This document shows, piece after piece, positions 33,652 to 42,444 of a DNA stretch of 47,796 nt. Source of the stretch: CAYRNC01 sp964425645 (GTDB lineage Bacteria; Bacillota; Clostridia; Peptostreptococcales; Anaerovoracaceae); NCBI GenBank assembly GCA_964425645.1, contig CAYRNC010000006.1, forward strand, positions 1 through 47,796. Reading direction: 5' to 3'. The translations under genes and the position numbers were made by a program. The stretch's first letter is position 1. Each line of letters begins with the position of its first letter. The notes beneath the pieces are model-generated. The model had not been told where the DNA came from, made no database searches, and saw nothing but the letters and a program-made list of their open reading frames with translations.

Positions 33652-34736
33652 AACGAATCATTCTGTTTATACCGAGCCTGATCACCGGGGGCGCCGAAAA
33701 ATTTGTAACTGATCTCGCCATCCGCATCGATAAGGAGCTGTTTTCAGTGAAGATTGCCGTAGTTTCTGATATTTCCCCCCCCGGATATTCCGGGAACCGA
33801 TTTCCCGAGCTTTTAGACAACTGTAATGTGGACGTGTATAAATTAAAAGGCAGAAACAAACTGTGTACGGTTTTTAATATATTCAGGCTGCTTAGCATGC
33901 AAAGGCCGGATGTGATCCATACCAGCCTTAGTTCCCTTTATTATGTAATGGTGCCGGCCTTTATTTACGGAGTGAAAAAAAGAGTACATACATTCCATAA
34001 TATGCCGTCATTTACTGCAAAAGGTGTTAACAAATATCTGTATAAAATTGCTTTTAACCTACTTAATTTCGTTCCGGTAGCCGTTTCCTGCAAAGTTAAA
34101 GAAAAAATATCCGAATACTTTAAAATTCCCCTTCTGAAAATTCAATGCATATATAACGGAGTCGATACAAAGACTTTTTACCCGACCGTTCGTCATTATT
34201 GCAGCAAGGCTGTTTCATTTATAAGCGTGGGATCTTTGACCCCTGTAAAGAATCACAGGCTTCTGATCGATGCATTTGCATCTGCAGCGCAAAAATGCAG
34301 CGATATCAGGCTTACAATATTGGGAGAAGGTGAATTAAAAGAGGAGCTTTTAACGCAAATTGACGCCTACGGTCTTTCAGGCATAATAAATATTCCGGGT
34401 GTAGCCGCAGATGTATCAGTCTTATTGAATTGTGCAGACATCTATGTGATGTCCTCAGATACAGAGGGCCTCCCTCTCTCTGTATTAGAAGCCATGGCTG
34501 CCGGCCTTCCGATCGTAGCCACAGAGGCCGGGGGTATTGCAGATATCGTTTCACATCGGGAAAACGGATTCATATCTCCTATCGGAGATGCAGAGGCTTT
34601 GTCAGCTGCCATGGTCAGGCTGGCCCTTGACGCGGATCTGAGAAGATCCATGGGGGAAGCCGCCAGACGAAAAGCTCTCTGCTTTGATTATAGTTACTGT
34701 GTAAAAAGGTATCAGGAATTGTACATGGGTGTATAG
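33648..34736 (+). CDS. Glycosyltransferase family 4
   Basis: 362 residues. SLITGGAEKFVTDLA is the acceptor-side motif, SVGSLTPVKNHRLLIDAF opens the C-terminal domain, and SSDTEGLPLSVLEAMAAGLPIVAT carries the E-x7-E catalytic motif. It is in the same family as the preceding gene but diverged, so it probably makes a different linkage. The start overlaps the previous stop by 4 bases. Confidence 0.88.
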   Translation: MKRIILFIPSLITGGAEKFVTDLAIRIDKELFSVKIAVVSDISPPGYSGNRFPELLDNCNVDVYKLKGRNKLCTVFNIFRLLSMQRPDVIHTSLSSLYYVMVPAFIYGVKKRVHTFHNMPSFTAKGVNKYLYKIAFNLLNFVPVAVSCKVKEKISEYFKIPLLKIQCIYNGVDTKTFYPTVRHYCSKAVSFISVGSLTPVKNHRLLIDAFASAAQKCSDIRLTILGEGELKEELLTQIDAYGLSGIINIPGVAADVSVLLNCADIYVMSSDTEGLPLSVLEAMAAGLPIVATEAGGIADIVSHRENGFISPIGDAEALSAAMVRLALDADLRRSMGEAARRKALCFDYSYCVKRYQELYMGV

Positions 34737-34738
34737 CG

Positions 34739-35899
34739 ATGAATCTGAAGAATATGGTTTATAACGGGCATGTGTTTTTGATAACTGTATACATATTGAC
34801 AGCGCCTTTCGGCATGCTTGCTATTCCCGGTTTGGGCTCAGCCATGAAAGTGATTTGCATATTCATTGTTTCAGCTGGGATGCTGCTTCTTTTTTATGAG
34901 GATGCCGTAATCAGATTTAATAATCGCCTTGTGTGGGCGTGGTCGTTATATGTGTTTTATACAGCTGTTTCAAGTTTATGGTCAAAAGATTTCGAAGCCG
35001 GCATTTATATGGGGGCCGGTATGGTACAGGTATTGATTTTATCTCTTGTCGTAGCAAAATTTAATCTGCTGAAAAAGGATATATGGATAATAGAAGGGGC
35101 ATGGATCATTGTATCCTTTGCATGTCTTATGCTGTTTTTTGGCGGTGCGGGTCATCAATACGGATACGAAGGAAGATCAACGATCATGTTTGAATCGGGG
35201 GGGTCGGATCCGAATGAATTTTGCGCCTACTTTTATATGGCTTTGGCTTTTTTAACCGTGAGGATCCTGCGAAAAGGATTCAAAATGACAAGTTTAATGT
35301 CTTTGATCTATATGCTTGCAATCTTTTTCTGCATACTTTTAACCGGTTCGAGGGGCGGATTGCTTGCAGCATTCGTCGCCGTAGCGGTATCGTGGCTATT
35401 CTTCAGCTCGGCCTCGTTGAAAAAGGTTGCATTTTTGTGCATAGTATTTTTATCATTTTACTTGATTTTCACCCGTTTTGTAATTCCGATTCTGCCGGCG
35501 GAGATCATAATGCGTTTTAGGCCGACTTCGATAATTGCAGATGGGGGAAGCGAAAGGGCAAAAATCTGGGAAGAAGCTTTTGCCGATATATTTTCTGGAA
35601 CAACCAGGCTCATATATGGTTACGGGCCCTTTGGGGCTACGTTTATGAGGCCCGTAATGCACAATCAGTTCATACAAGCCTTGATGGATGGCGGTTTAAT
35701 CGGTCTTTTATTATTTACCAATTTCTTTATCGAGCTTATCAAAAAAGCATATCGATTGGGTCCGGCATTTCTGGGTGGTACCGCAGCGGCCTTCACATCG
35801 CTTCTCACCCTTACGGCATACGCATTTTTTAAACCTGTCTGGGTGATCTTTACGATGTGTCTTCTTTCTGTACCAAAGGGGGATATTAATGAGTCTTAA
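34739..35899 (+). CDS. O-antigen ligase/polymerase-like membrane protein (Wzy candidate)
   Basis: 386 residues with about ten to eleven hydrophobic segments and a larger extracytoplasmic loop. LLTGSRGGLLAAFVAV in the middle and MHNQFIQALMDGGLIGLLLF after the loop are typical of Wzy_C/O-antigen ligase-family proteins. In this context it most likely polymerises lipid-linked repeat units outside the membrane. It is the only multi-pass protein in the operon and does not look like a Wzx flippase. Confidence 0.82.
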   Translation: MNLKNMVYNGHVFLITVYILTAPFGMLAIPGLGSAMKVICIFIVSAGMLLLFYEDAVIRFNNRLVWAWSLYVFYTAVSSLWSKDFEAGIYMGAGMVQVLILSLVVAKFNLLKKDIWIIEGAWIIVSFACLMLFFGGAGHQYGYEGRSTIMFESGGSDPNEFCAYFYMALAFLTVRILRKGFKMTSLMSLIYMLAIFFCILLTGSRGGLLAAFVAVAVSWLFFSSASLKKVAFLCIVFLSFYLIFTRFVIPILPAEIIMRFRPTSIIADGGSERAKIWEEAFADIFSGTTRLIYGYGPFGATFMRPVMHNQFIQALMDGGLIGLLLFTNFFIELIKKAYRLGPAFLGGTAAAFTSLLTLTAYAFFKPVWVIFTMCLLSVPKGDINES

Positions 35900-36824
35900 A
35901 GATATTCTGTCAAGAATCGCAGGATCAGAATGGTCATTGGCCCTGAGGCCCAACCAGGGGGAGGGCAGGATATTGGAGAGGGGCATGCAGTCTTTTACGC
36001 TTCTTAAAAATACTTTAAGATATTGGTGTGCAGATCCTTTTATTGTAGAAAGCAGGGAAGGTAGCTACATTTTCTTTGAAGCATTTGACAGGGTAAGCCG
36101 GAGAGGTTTTATCGGATGCCGGAAGGTGGAAAAGGGCGAAGCAGGTAAGATCAATATAATATTACGCGAATCCTTTCATTTGTCATATCCGTGTATCTAC
36201 AGTCAGGGAGAGACTTGGTATATGATACCCGAAACAAAGGATAAAAACAGAATTATGAGATATCGTGCAAGCCGGTTTCCGGATAAATGGGAAAGGGATA
36301 TTACGCTTGTTGACAATGTAAAGGCGGTGGACAGCACAGTGCTTTTAGGCGGCGAAACAGATCTTACGCTGCTCATCTATATTTGGGAAAGTTTCAATAA
36401 AGGTCAGTTGCAGATGATTAATTTAAAACCGGGCAGTGAAGATGTATCTGTAATGGCAAGCATGAGGGATGAATACGGTCTTATGAGACCGGCTGGCAAT
36501 CTGTTCGTCGCTGAAGGGAAGCTTATAAGGCCGTCCCAAATATGCACCGACAGATACGGTGAAGGAATAGTATTCAACGAGGTGCTGTGCAAGAAAGATT
36601 CGTATGATGAACAGGAATACAGAAGGCTCACGGCTGAAGATATAGTTCTTTCAAAAAGAATAAAGATAAAAGGGGTTCATACCTATAACCATTCTGATAA
36701 TTGGGAGGTAATCGATGTGGAGATAGGTGGAATAAGCCTGGTAAGGCTGATCGATCTCATACCAAGATTATATCGATATATAAAGAATCGGGCCGCCGAG
36801 CGGAGATGCTGCAATGAAACTTAG
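35889..36824 (+). CDS. GINT1-N-terminal-like beta-propeller protein
   Basis: 311 residues with no membrane segments. YWCADPFIVESREGSYIFFEAFDRVSRRG, SYPCIYSQGETWYMIPETKDKNR and GLMRPAGNLFVAEGKLIRPSQ are repeating Trp/Asp-Pro-rich blades resembling the N-terminal domain of glucosamine inositolphosphorylceramide transferase-like proteins and of some formyltransferase-linked sugar enzymes. The fold resembles five-bladed glycosidases/levanases. It may bind or process a sugar nucleotide or glycan; no catalytic assignment can be made. Overlaps both neighbours by about 11 bases. Confidence 0.7.
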   Translation: MSLKDILSRIAGSEWSLALRPNQGEGRILERGMQSFTLLKNTLRYWCADPFIVESREGSYIFFEAFDRVSRRGFIGCRKVEKGEAGKINIILRESFHLSYPCIYSQGETWYMIPETKDKNRIMRYRASRFPDKWERDITLVDNVKAVDSTVLLGGETDLTLLIYIWESFNKGQLQMINLKPGSEDVSVMASMRDEYGLMRPAGNLFVAEGKLIRPSQICTDRYGEGIVFNEVLCKKDSYDEQEYRRLTAEDIVLSKRIKIKGVHTYNHSDNWEVIDVEIGGISLVRLIDLIPRLYRYIKNRAAERRCCNET

Positions 36825-37836
36825 CGTTATAATCAGCGCCTATAATCTTGCAGGTATAATTGAAAAAACACTGCGCTCTTTCTTACGCCAAACAAACAGG
36901 CAGTTTGAACTGATCGTAGTAGATGACGGTTCGACCGACAGAACCTATGAAAAAGCAAAGCAGATCCTTAAAGAATTTAAAGGTAACTGTAAAATTATAA
37001 AAAAAGAAAACGGGGGTGTCGGTTCCGGCAGAAACCGAGGGTTAATGGAGGCAGAAGGGGAATACGTTCTGTTTTTTGACGGGGATGATTATGTGGCGGA
37101 TGATCTCGTTGAAAATCTATACAAATTGCCTGAAGCGTCCGATGTTGTATGTTGGGCCTATAACACTGTAAATGAAAATGGAGAGGCTTCAACAGAATAC
37201 TTCGAAGCATATAAGCATATTAAAAAGGTAATGACAGGGAAAGAGGCGTTAAAAAGCATATTTACGGATGAAGCCATGTGGGTTTGGACGGGAAGCGCCG
37301 TTTACAGAAGGGATTTGCTGACTTTAAATGGCCTGAATTATACCGAGGGCTGTATTAATGGAGAGGATCAGGAGTTTTCGATAAAGGCCCTTTCAAGGGC
37401 CGACAACGTTGTTTTTATAAACAAGGTACTGTCTTTTTATGTACAAAGAAAAGGTTCCATAACGCTCAGCAGCGATATTCGAAAATTTGATGTAATAGAT
37501 GCGCTGAGAAGGTCGGCTGCGTATCTTTTTGAACAGAATGATGAAGATCTTGCGAAGATAGGGAGGATTATTTTAAACAGGGAGATCATAAAGAACTACC
37601 TGATCAGTTTTGATACATGTGCGGCAGGTTATGATACCAGATCGGTTCTAAACAAAATAGATAAGTTGTATCCGGGTCTTAATGCAGATATCAAAGAGAT
37701 TATGAGGACATACAGGTTAAAGGATGACGGTATAGCTGCAAAGTCCAGGTTGTTTCTCATCTCCCCGAAACTGTATATGGAGGCCTTATACATTAAGCGC
37801 AAGGTGGTGTCAGGCAAGGCGGGTAAGAGGAAATGA
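36814..37836 (+). CDS. Glycosyltransferase family 2
   Basis: 340 residues, GT-A fold. SVIISAYNLAGIIEKTLRSFLRQT opens the domain; VVDDGSTDRT and VLFFDGDDYV hold the nucleotide- and metal-binding aspartates, the latter a DxD-like GDD. The C-terminal helical part is usual for capsule GT2s. Overlaps the previous gene by 11 bases and the next by 4. Donor unknown. Confidence 0.9.
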   Translation: MKLSVIISAYNLAGIIEKTLRSFLRQTNRQFELIVVDDGSTDRTYEKAKQILKEFKGNCKIIKKENGGVGSGRNRGLMEAEGEYVLFFDGDDYVADDLVENLYKLPEASDVVCWAYNTVNENGEASTEYFEAYKHIKKVMTGKEALKSIFTDEAMWVWTGSAVYRRDLLTLNGLNYTEGCINGEDQEFSIKALSRADNVVFINKVLSFYVQRKGSITLSSDIRKFDVIDALRRSAAYLFEQNDEDLAKIGRIILNREIIKNYLISFDTCAAGYDTRSVLNKIDKLYPGLNADIKEIMRTYRLKDDGIAAKSRLFLISPKLYMEALYIKRKVVSGKAGKRK

Positions 37837-39011
37837 ATATCTATATTTACAATTGCTCCAATACATACAATTACGGGTCCATGATGATGGGAGAGAATTT
37901 TATAAGCTATTTCAATATGGTGACCGGAAAAACCAATAGATATTATGTAGAGACTGAGGATGAGATAAACGTCACAAGATTGAAGGACGCAACAGGGATA
38001 AATGAAATATATCCTGTCGCGATGAATTCGCTTTTTCGAAGCGGGCTCAATAAGATCGATTACCTTATGGCCTTTGCCGGGCTAAAAAAGGTATCCTCCG
38101 ATTTTGCAAAGATGATAGATATGGCTATAGTTCTCGGGGGAGATGATTTTACCGAGGATTACGGATTTGCAGGTCCTGTCGTGTCAGCCTTTTTATTTGA
38201 TTTATTTATTAAAGGGGGTGGAAGGCTTGTAATGCTCAGTCAAACAATCGGGCCTTTTCATTCATATCGAACTCCGGCTATGAAATACTTGCTAAGAAAA
38301 GTAGACAGAATATTTACAAGGGATAAGAAAAGCTGCGAGTATTTAAGGAGCATCGGCTTGAAAAATACGTATCTTTGCGACGATCTGGCACTACTTCCCC
38401 TTTCCAGGCAAAAAAAACAAAAGAGAACGGATGAATATATTCTGTTTTTTCCAAGCGAGTTGATATATCGCTATGCAATGGAAGGGGACAGAGCAGACTG
38501 GGTAAAGTTTTGCATGTTTATGGTCTCACATTTACTTGATCGATTTCCTGATAAAAAATTGGTGCTGCTCCCTCACGTTTTAAAACCAAAGCATGTGGAT
38601 GACCGCATTATGGTTAGGGAACTTCAGGAAGCAGACAGCAGCATAATTGCTGTAACCGATGAGATGTTGCCTTATGAAGTAAGATGTTACATACAGAGCT
38701 CCTGTTTCATAGTATCAGCCAGAATGCACCCTGTCATCTCTGCCATTCAATGCAAGGTACCTGCCGTCGCACTGGCTTACAGTGATAAATATCAGGGCAT
38801 AATCGGCGGGCAGTTTGGGCTTGAAGAGTGCATCATCGATGTGCGGTACAATACTTATGAAGGAATGAAGAAAAGCTTTGTACAACGGCTTGACTGCATA
38901 GAAAAAAGAAAGGAAGAAGAGGTCAGGAAAATGCAGATATTCAGTGAGGCTGCAAAGGAAAGTATAATGGATGCCCTTGCATGGATAAAGGATGAACAAA
39001 ATGATAGATAA
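37833..39011 (+). CDS. Polysaccharide pyruvyl transferase family protein
   Basis: 392 residues of the PF04230 family that transfers pyruvate from phosphoenolpyruvate to make pyruvate ketals on glycans. AIVLGGDDFTEDYG, VMLSQTIGPFHS, IFTRDKKSCEYLRSIG and ARMHPVISAIQCKVPAVALAYSDKYQG are the family blocks. It is followed directly by an FrhB-like iron-sulfur protein, a pairing often seen in capsule loci. The overlap with that gene (11 bases from its chosen start) indicates coupled translation. Confidence 0.87.
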   Translation: MNIYIYNCSNTYNYGSMMMGENFISYFNMVTGKTNRYYVETEDEINVTRLKDATGINEIYPVAMNSLFRSGLNKIDYLMAFAGLKKVSSDFAKMIDMAIVLGGDDFTEDYGFAGPVVSAFLFDLFIKGGGRLVMLSQTIGPFHSYRTPAMKYLLRKVDRIFTRDKKSCEYLRSIGLKNTYLCDDLALLPLSRQKKQKRTDEYILFFPSELIYRYAMEGDRADWVKFCMFMVSHLLDRFPDKKLVLLPHVLKPKHVDDRIMVRELQEADSSIIAVTDEMLPYEVRCYIQSSCFIVSARMHPVISAIQCKVPAVALAYSDKYQGIIGGQFGLEECIIDVRYNTYEGMKKSFVQRLDCIEKRKEEEVRKMQIFSEAAKESIMDALAWIKDEQNDR

Positions 39012-40719
39012 AATGGAAAGGGACAGATGTACCGGTTGTAAAATGTGCGCCGATATATGCCCGAATATGGCCATATCCCATGAGGCCGACGACAGTGGTT
39101 TCTTTTATCCTGTCGTTAATTATGAAATGTGCAGCAGGTGCGGGATTTGTATAAAAAATTGTCCCGCTTTTGATGTTTATGCCGGAGACAAAAAAGAACC
39201 TAAAGTTTATTTTGCATGGGCAAAGGATGACGAAATCAGAATGAAAAGCACCTCGGGAGGCATTTATTCAATTTTAGCAGCCGAATATGTCTGTAACGGA
39301 AAATATATAGCCGGGTGTCGGTATTCTGATGATTATAGGGGTTCATTTCATCAGATATGCGATGACAGTGCAGGCCTTTTAAACATAATGGGATCAAAAT
39401 ACATACAAAGCGACACTGCCGGAATGTACAAAAAAATCGGAAGCCTGCTGAAAGAGGGGAAGGAAGTTCTTTTTTGCGGAACTCCATGCCAAAGTGCAGC
39501 TTTACAAAGATACATAGCGGAGCCTGATAAAAACCTTGTTACCGTGGATTTTGTATGTAAAGGTGTCTCCGCACCAAAAAAATATGCCGATCATCTTTCA
39601 CGGCTTGAAGGAAAATACAAATCAAAGATACTGTCTGTCCATATGAAAAATAAGAGGAAGGGATGGGATAGCCTCGGTATACTTATTAAGTTTAACGGAG
39701 GGAGGGAGTATTACCGAAAGGGAAGGAATGATCCTTGGGTCAGGGCATATATGGATAATGCGGACCTTCGCCCTTCCTGTTATAACTGTTCTTACCGCAC
39801 GCTTCCAAGGGTGTCGGATATTACCTTAGGCGATTTCTGGGGAATACGCGGATTCGGCAGAAAGGAATTATTTAAAGGAGTCTCATTGGTAATGATAAAT
39901 TCTGTCGAGGGGGAAAAGCTGTTCTTGCAGATAAAGGACAGCATAGTCTTTGGAATAAAAACTTTAAAGGAAGCAGCGGAGGGAAATCCGAGTCTGATAA
40001 AAGACAGCATAGTAAAGTCTGGAGGTTCGATTAAAAAATCTTGGGAAAGGCTTTGCAGCATAGTAGGATATGTAGATCTTTTTAAATTCATTCGCTTTAA
40101 TTTTTTCTGCAGCAGCATTGTTCGCGATAAAGGTTGTTATCTCATTACATACAAAAATAGCGTAATTGACCTTGATAAAAGCGCAAAGATATACATTAGC
40201 GGCGGGAAAATAGAGCTGGGTTCCGGTAAACTGAAGGGGTCCAAGGCGGAGACATATATAAGGATGGGGGAAAATTCTGTTTGGAAATCCCTGGGGGGGG
40301 CCCTCCTGTTTTATAACACCCTGATAGAAATTCAAAGGGATGCCCGGCTTGATACCGGCTATTTCAGCGCTAACTGTGGCACAGCAGTAATATGTGCAAA
40401 GAAAATAACGGTGGGAAACGACGTCATGCTGGGTAGAAATATTGTGATCTACGACAGCGATCATCACCGCTTAACAATAAAAGGCAAAGAGATGATAAAC
40501 CCTGATTTGGAGGTAAATATCGGAGACCACGTTTGGATCACGAAGGATGTGACCGTGTTGCGGGGTGCCAATATAGGGGAAGGAAGTATTATAGCGGTAA
40601 ACACTGTGATTAAAAAGAATGTACCTGCAAGATCAATGGCGGCGGGCAATTCATTGGCAAGGATTACCCCGCAAGACCCGGATTTTGACTGGAACAGAAG
40701 CAATACTCATGGAAAGTAA
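39001..40719 (+). CDS. Ferredoxin/FrhB-like (F420 hydrogenase beta family) protein fused to a left-handed beta-helix acyltransferase
   Basis: 572 residues, an unusual fusion. Residues ~10-55 hold two [4Fe-4S] motifs (CTGCKMCADICP and CSRCGICIKNCP). Then FrhB/FdhB N- and C-domains follow with STSGGIYS, FCGTPCQSAAL, VDFVCKGVSAP and the extra Cys set CYNCSYRTLPRVSDITLGDFWG. From about residue 375 a hexapeptide-repeat acyltransferase begins (AKIYISGGKIELGSGKL), with the catalytic-His motif VIYDSDHH and the GDHVWITKDVTVLRGA coil. No stop or frameshift is seen at the junction. ATG 39001 has AAAGG 9 bases upstream; ATG 38992 is an alternative. Likely a glycan-modifying redox/acylation protein; chemistry unproven. 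Confidence 0.82.
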   Translation: MIDKMERDRCTGCKMCADICPNMAISHEADDSGFFYPVVNYEMCSRCGICIKNCPAFDVYAGDKKEPKVYFAWAKDDEIRMKSTSGGIYSILAAEYVCNGKYIAGCRYSDDYRGSFHQICDDSAGLLNIMGSKYIQSDTAGMYKKIGSLLKEGKEVLFCGTPCQSAALQRYIAEPDKNLVTVDFVCKGVSAPKKYADHLSRLEGKYKSKILSVHMKNKRKGWDSLGILIKFNGGREYYRKGRNDPWVRAYMDNADLRPSCYNCSYRTLPRVSDITLGDFWGIRGFGRKELFKGVSLVMINSVEGEKLFLQIKDSIVFGIKTLKEAAEGNPSLIKDSIVKSGGSIKKSWERLCSIVGYVDLFKFIRFNFFCSSIVRDKGCYLITYKNSVIDLDKSAKIYISGGKIELGSGKLKGSKAETYIRMGENSVWKSLGGALLFYNTLIEIQRDARLDTGYFSANCGTAVICAKKITVGNDVMLGRNIVIYDSDHHRLTIKGKEMINPDLEVNIGDHVWITKDVTVLRGANIGEGSIIAVNTVIKKNVPARSMAAGNSLARITPQDPDFDWNRSNTHGK

Positions 40720-40728
40720 TTCAATGCG

Positions 40729-41469
40729 ATGAACATTAAGCGAATAATTATTTTATGTATCATAGTAACTATGGGGGCGGCGTTTGTGAACAGCCGATCC
40801 GGCGATCCAACCGTAGATTACGTCTCCCTCGGCGATTCTTATGCATCGGGGCAGACACCGTATAAAGATCCGGATGGATATGGTTATTCGGATATGATAC
40901 GGGATGAATTGGCTGATCACGGAATGCTTGGGCGGTACAGCAAAAAAGGTGTATCCGGATACAGGACAATCGATTTGTTGAATCAGCTCCCAGGGCTTAG
41001 GAACCTGCTGCATGATGCAGAACTTGTAACTATAGACATAGGTATAAACGATATTCTGAGCCTTGAAGAAATGAAGGCATGGGTGCTCGATCCTTCATAT
41101 AAAAATCTTACAGCGTTGCAGCATGAGGCGGAAGGAAGAATAAAAACCGTCAAAGAGAATATAGCGGCTGTAATCGAAGGCATAAAAACGGTAAATCAGA
41201 AATCCTGCCCACTCATTTATATAATGGGCTATTTTGATGCATTTCCCGAAGTTGAGGAAATGCAGCCAATTATATTAAGCCTTAATGAAGCGATTAAGGG
41301 TGCGGCGGATGAAACCGGCGCAATTTATATTGATACGATGGGCGCAGTAGGTGGACATCTGCCAGGACATCTTGAAGAAGACATTCATCCGACAAGGAAA
41401 GGATATATGGCTATAGCAAAGATATTCTGGGATCGTATCTATTATGATTTGAAAAAGGAAAAACCATGA
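40729..41469 (+). CDS. Secreted SGNH/GDSL hydrolase
   Basis: 246 residues with an N-terminal hydrophobic export segment (residues ~5-20). The four SGNH blocks are DYVSLGDSYASG (catalytic Ser), a central Gly region, IDIGINDIL (block III Asn) and DIHPTRKGY (Asp-His). Likely removes acyl groups from the exported glycan or another surface substrate. Placement between two acyltransferases suggests control of acylation state. Confidence 0.87.
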   Translation: MNIKRIIILCIIVTMGAAFVNSRSGDPTVDYVSLGDSYASGQTPYKDPDGYGYSDMIRDELADHGMLGRYSKKGVSGYRTIDLLNQLPGLRNLLHDAELVTIDIGINDILSLEEMKAWVLDPSYKNLTALQHEAEGRIKTVKENIAAVIEGIKTVNQKSCPLIYIMGYFDAFPEVEEMQPIILSLNEAIKGAADETGAIYIDTMGAVGGHLPGHLEEDIHPTRKGYMAIAKIFWDRIYYDLKKEKP

Positions 41470-42125
41470 ACATAGAAAAATTCAAACTGCTTTATAACGA
41501 GATAAAACAAAAAGGAATCAGATTGTCCGTATCAAAAACGCTGCTTTATAATTATAGACTGGGGCTGCATGGGATTCCCTGGAGGATCGCCAAGGGCAGT
41601 ATAATTGAAATAAGTAAAACGAGCAGGATATACATACCCTGCGGGAGTTTGGAGTTTGGGTTTGATTATCTTAAAAGAGGCAGAACTTCGTTAAAAATGG
41701 GTGAAAACTCAAGGTTTTGTTTGGTCGGTTCCGCATGTATTGGAAACGGTTCAAGGGTAACCGTTGCGGACAATGCCGTTATAATCATAGGAAAAGATGT
41801 ATTCATAAATGAAAACAGCCGCATTACCGCAACAAAAAAAATACAGATAGGGAACGGGGTTTATATAGCGTGGGATGTTACGATCATCGATACGGATTTT
41901 CACCAAATTATCGAAAACGGGGTCGGAAAGCCCAATAATGCGGATGTTTTTATTGGGGACAAGGTATGGATATGCGCGGGGGCCACGATCTTAAAGGGAG
42001 TAACAATCGGAGCCGGCGCTGTAGTGGCTGCCGGGGCCGTTGTGACCAGGGATATCCCGCCCGACTGTATGGCGGGCGGGAACCCTGCAAAAGTTATCAA
42101 AGATAACATATCGTGGAATATTTGA
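41466..42125 (+). CDS. Left-handed beta-helix acyltransferase (LbH/WecH-like O-acetyltransferase)
   Basis: 219 residues of hexapeptide repeats. Lead-in (IEISKTSRIYIPCGSLEFG, LKMGENSRF) parallels the C-terminal domain of the FrhB fusion gene, so the two are paralogous. The catalytic His is in IIDTDFH; VWICAGATILKGVTIGAGAVVAAG and MAGGNPAKVI finish the coil. Start overlaps the SGNH stop by 4 bases. Last gene of the operon; acceptor sugar unknown. Confidence 0.87.
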   Translation: MNIEKFKLLYNEIKQKGIRLSVSKTLLYNYRLGLHGIPWRIAKGSIIEISKTSRIYIPCGSLEFGFDYLKRGRTSLKMGENSRFCLVGSACIGNGSRVTVADNAVIIIGKDVFINENSRITATKKIQIGNGVYIAWDVTIIDTDFHQIIENGVGKPNNADVFIGDKVWICAGATILKGVTIGAGAVVAAGAVVTRDIPPDCMAGGNPAKVIKDNISWNI

Positions 42126-42130
42126 TATTT

Positions 42131-42301
42131 TTATTTTTTCTTGCCGGCTAATAATTGTTTTCCTAATTCCGGCAAAGCTCCGGACGGCAGATCTCCATAA
42201 TCAATATTATCCGGAAGGGATTCCTTTCCAAGGTCCACCAATCCTTTTGCCACTAAATTTCCTATATCCCTTGATGTCATATCGCCCATATCTTTTTTCA
42301 T
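42131..42301 (-). CDS. Hypothetical 56-residue protein
   Basis: A short frame starting MKKDMGDMTSRDIGNLV and ending LLAGKKK, on the minus strand between the acyltransferase and the MazG-like gene. A perfect AGGAGG at 42310-42315 lies 8 bases before ATG 42301 (another ATG at 42307 is too close). The peptide is acidic in the middle with a lysine tail; no family recognised and no membrane segment. The good ribosome site and clean coding frame argue that it is real; function unknown. Confidence 0.6.
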   Translation of the reverse strand: MKKDMGDMTSRDIGNLVAKGLVDLGKESLPDNIDYGDLPSGALPELGKQLLAGKKK

Positions 42302-42371
42302 AGACATTTCCTCCTTTAAGATATTGCTGTATAATTAGTGTGTCCGTTTTTAAATCAGAAATGCGATGCAT

Positions 42372-42408
42372 ACCGATTATAGATTATGTGGTGAAAATCG
42401 GTTATAAT
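42372..42408 (+). promoter_or_regulatory. -10 box with an overlapping inverted repeat
   Basis: A perfect TATAAT lies at 42403-42408 upstream of the MazG-like gene, with no good -35. ACCGATT at 42372-42378 and AATCGGT at 42396-42402 form a perfect 7-bp inverted repeat with a 17-base gap that abuts the -10, as an operator for a repressor could. Confidence 0.4.
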
Positions 42409-42444
42409 ATATGTAAAATATTTTCCGGAGGAGGATGAACGAAC

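Noticed and set aside
42141..42174. TTGCCGG/CCGGCAA stem as a terminator after the capsule operon
   Set aside because: It lies inside the 56-residue minus-strand gene and is not followed by a T tract on either strand.
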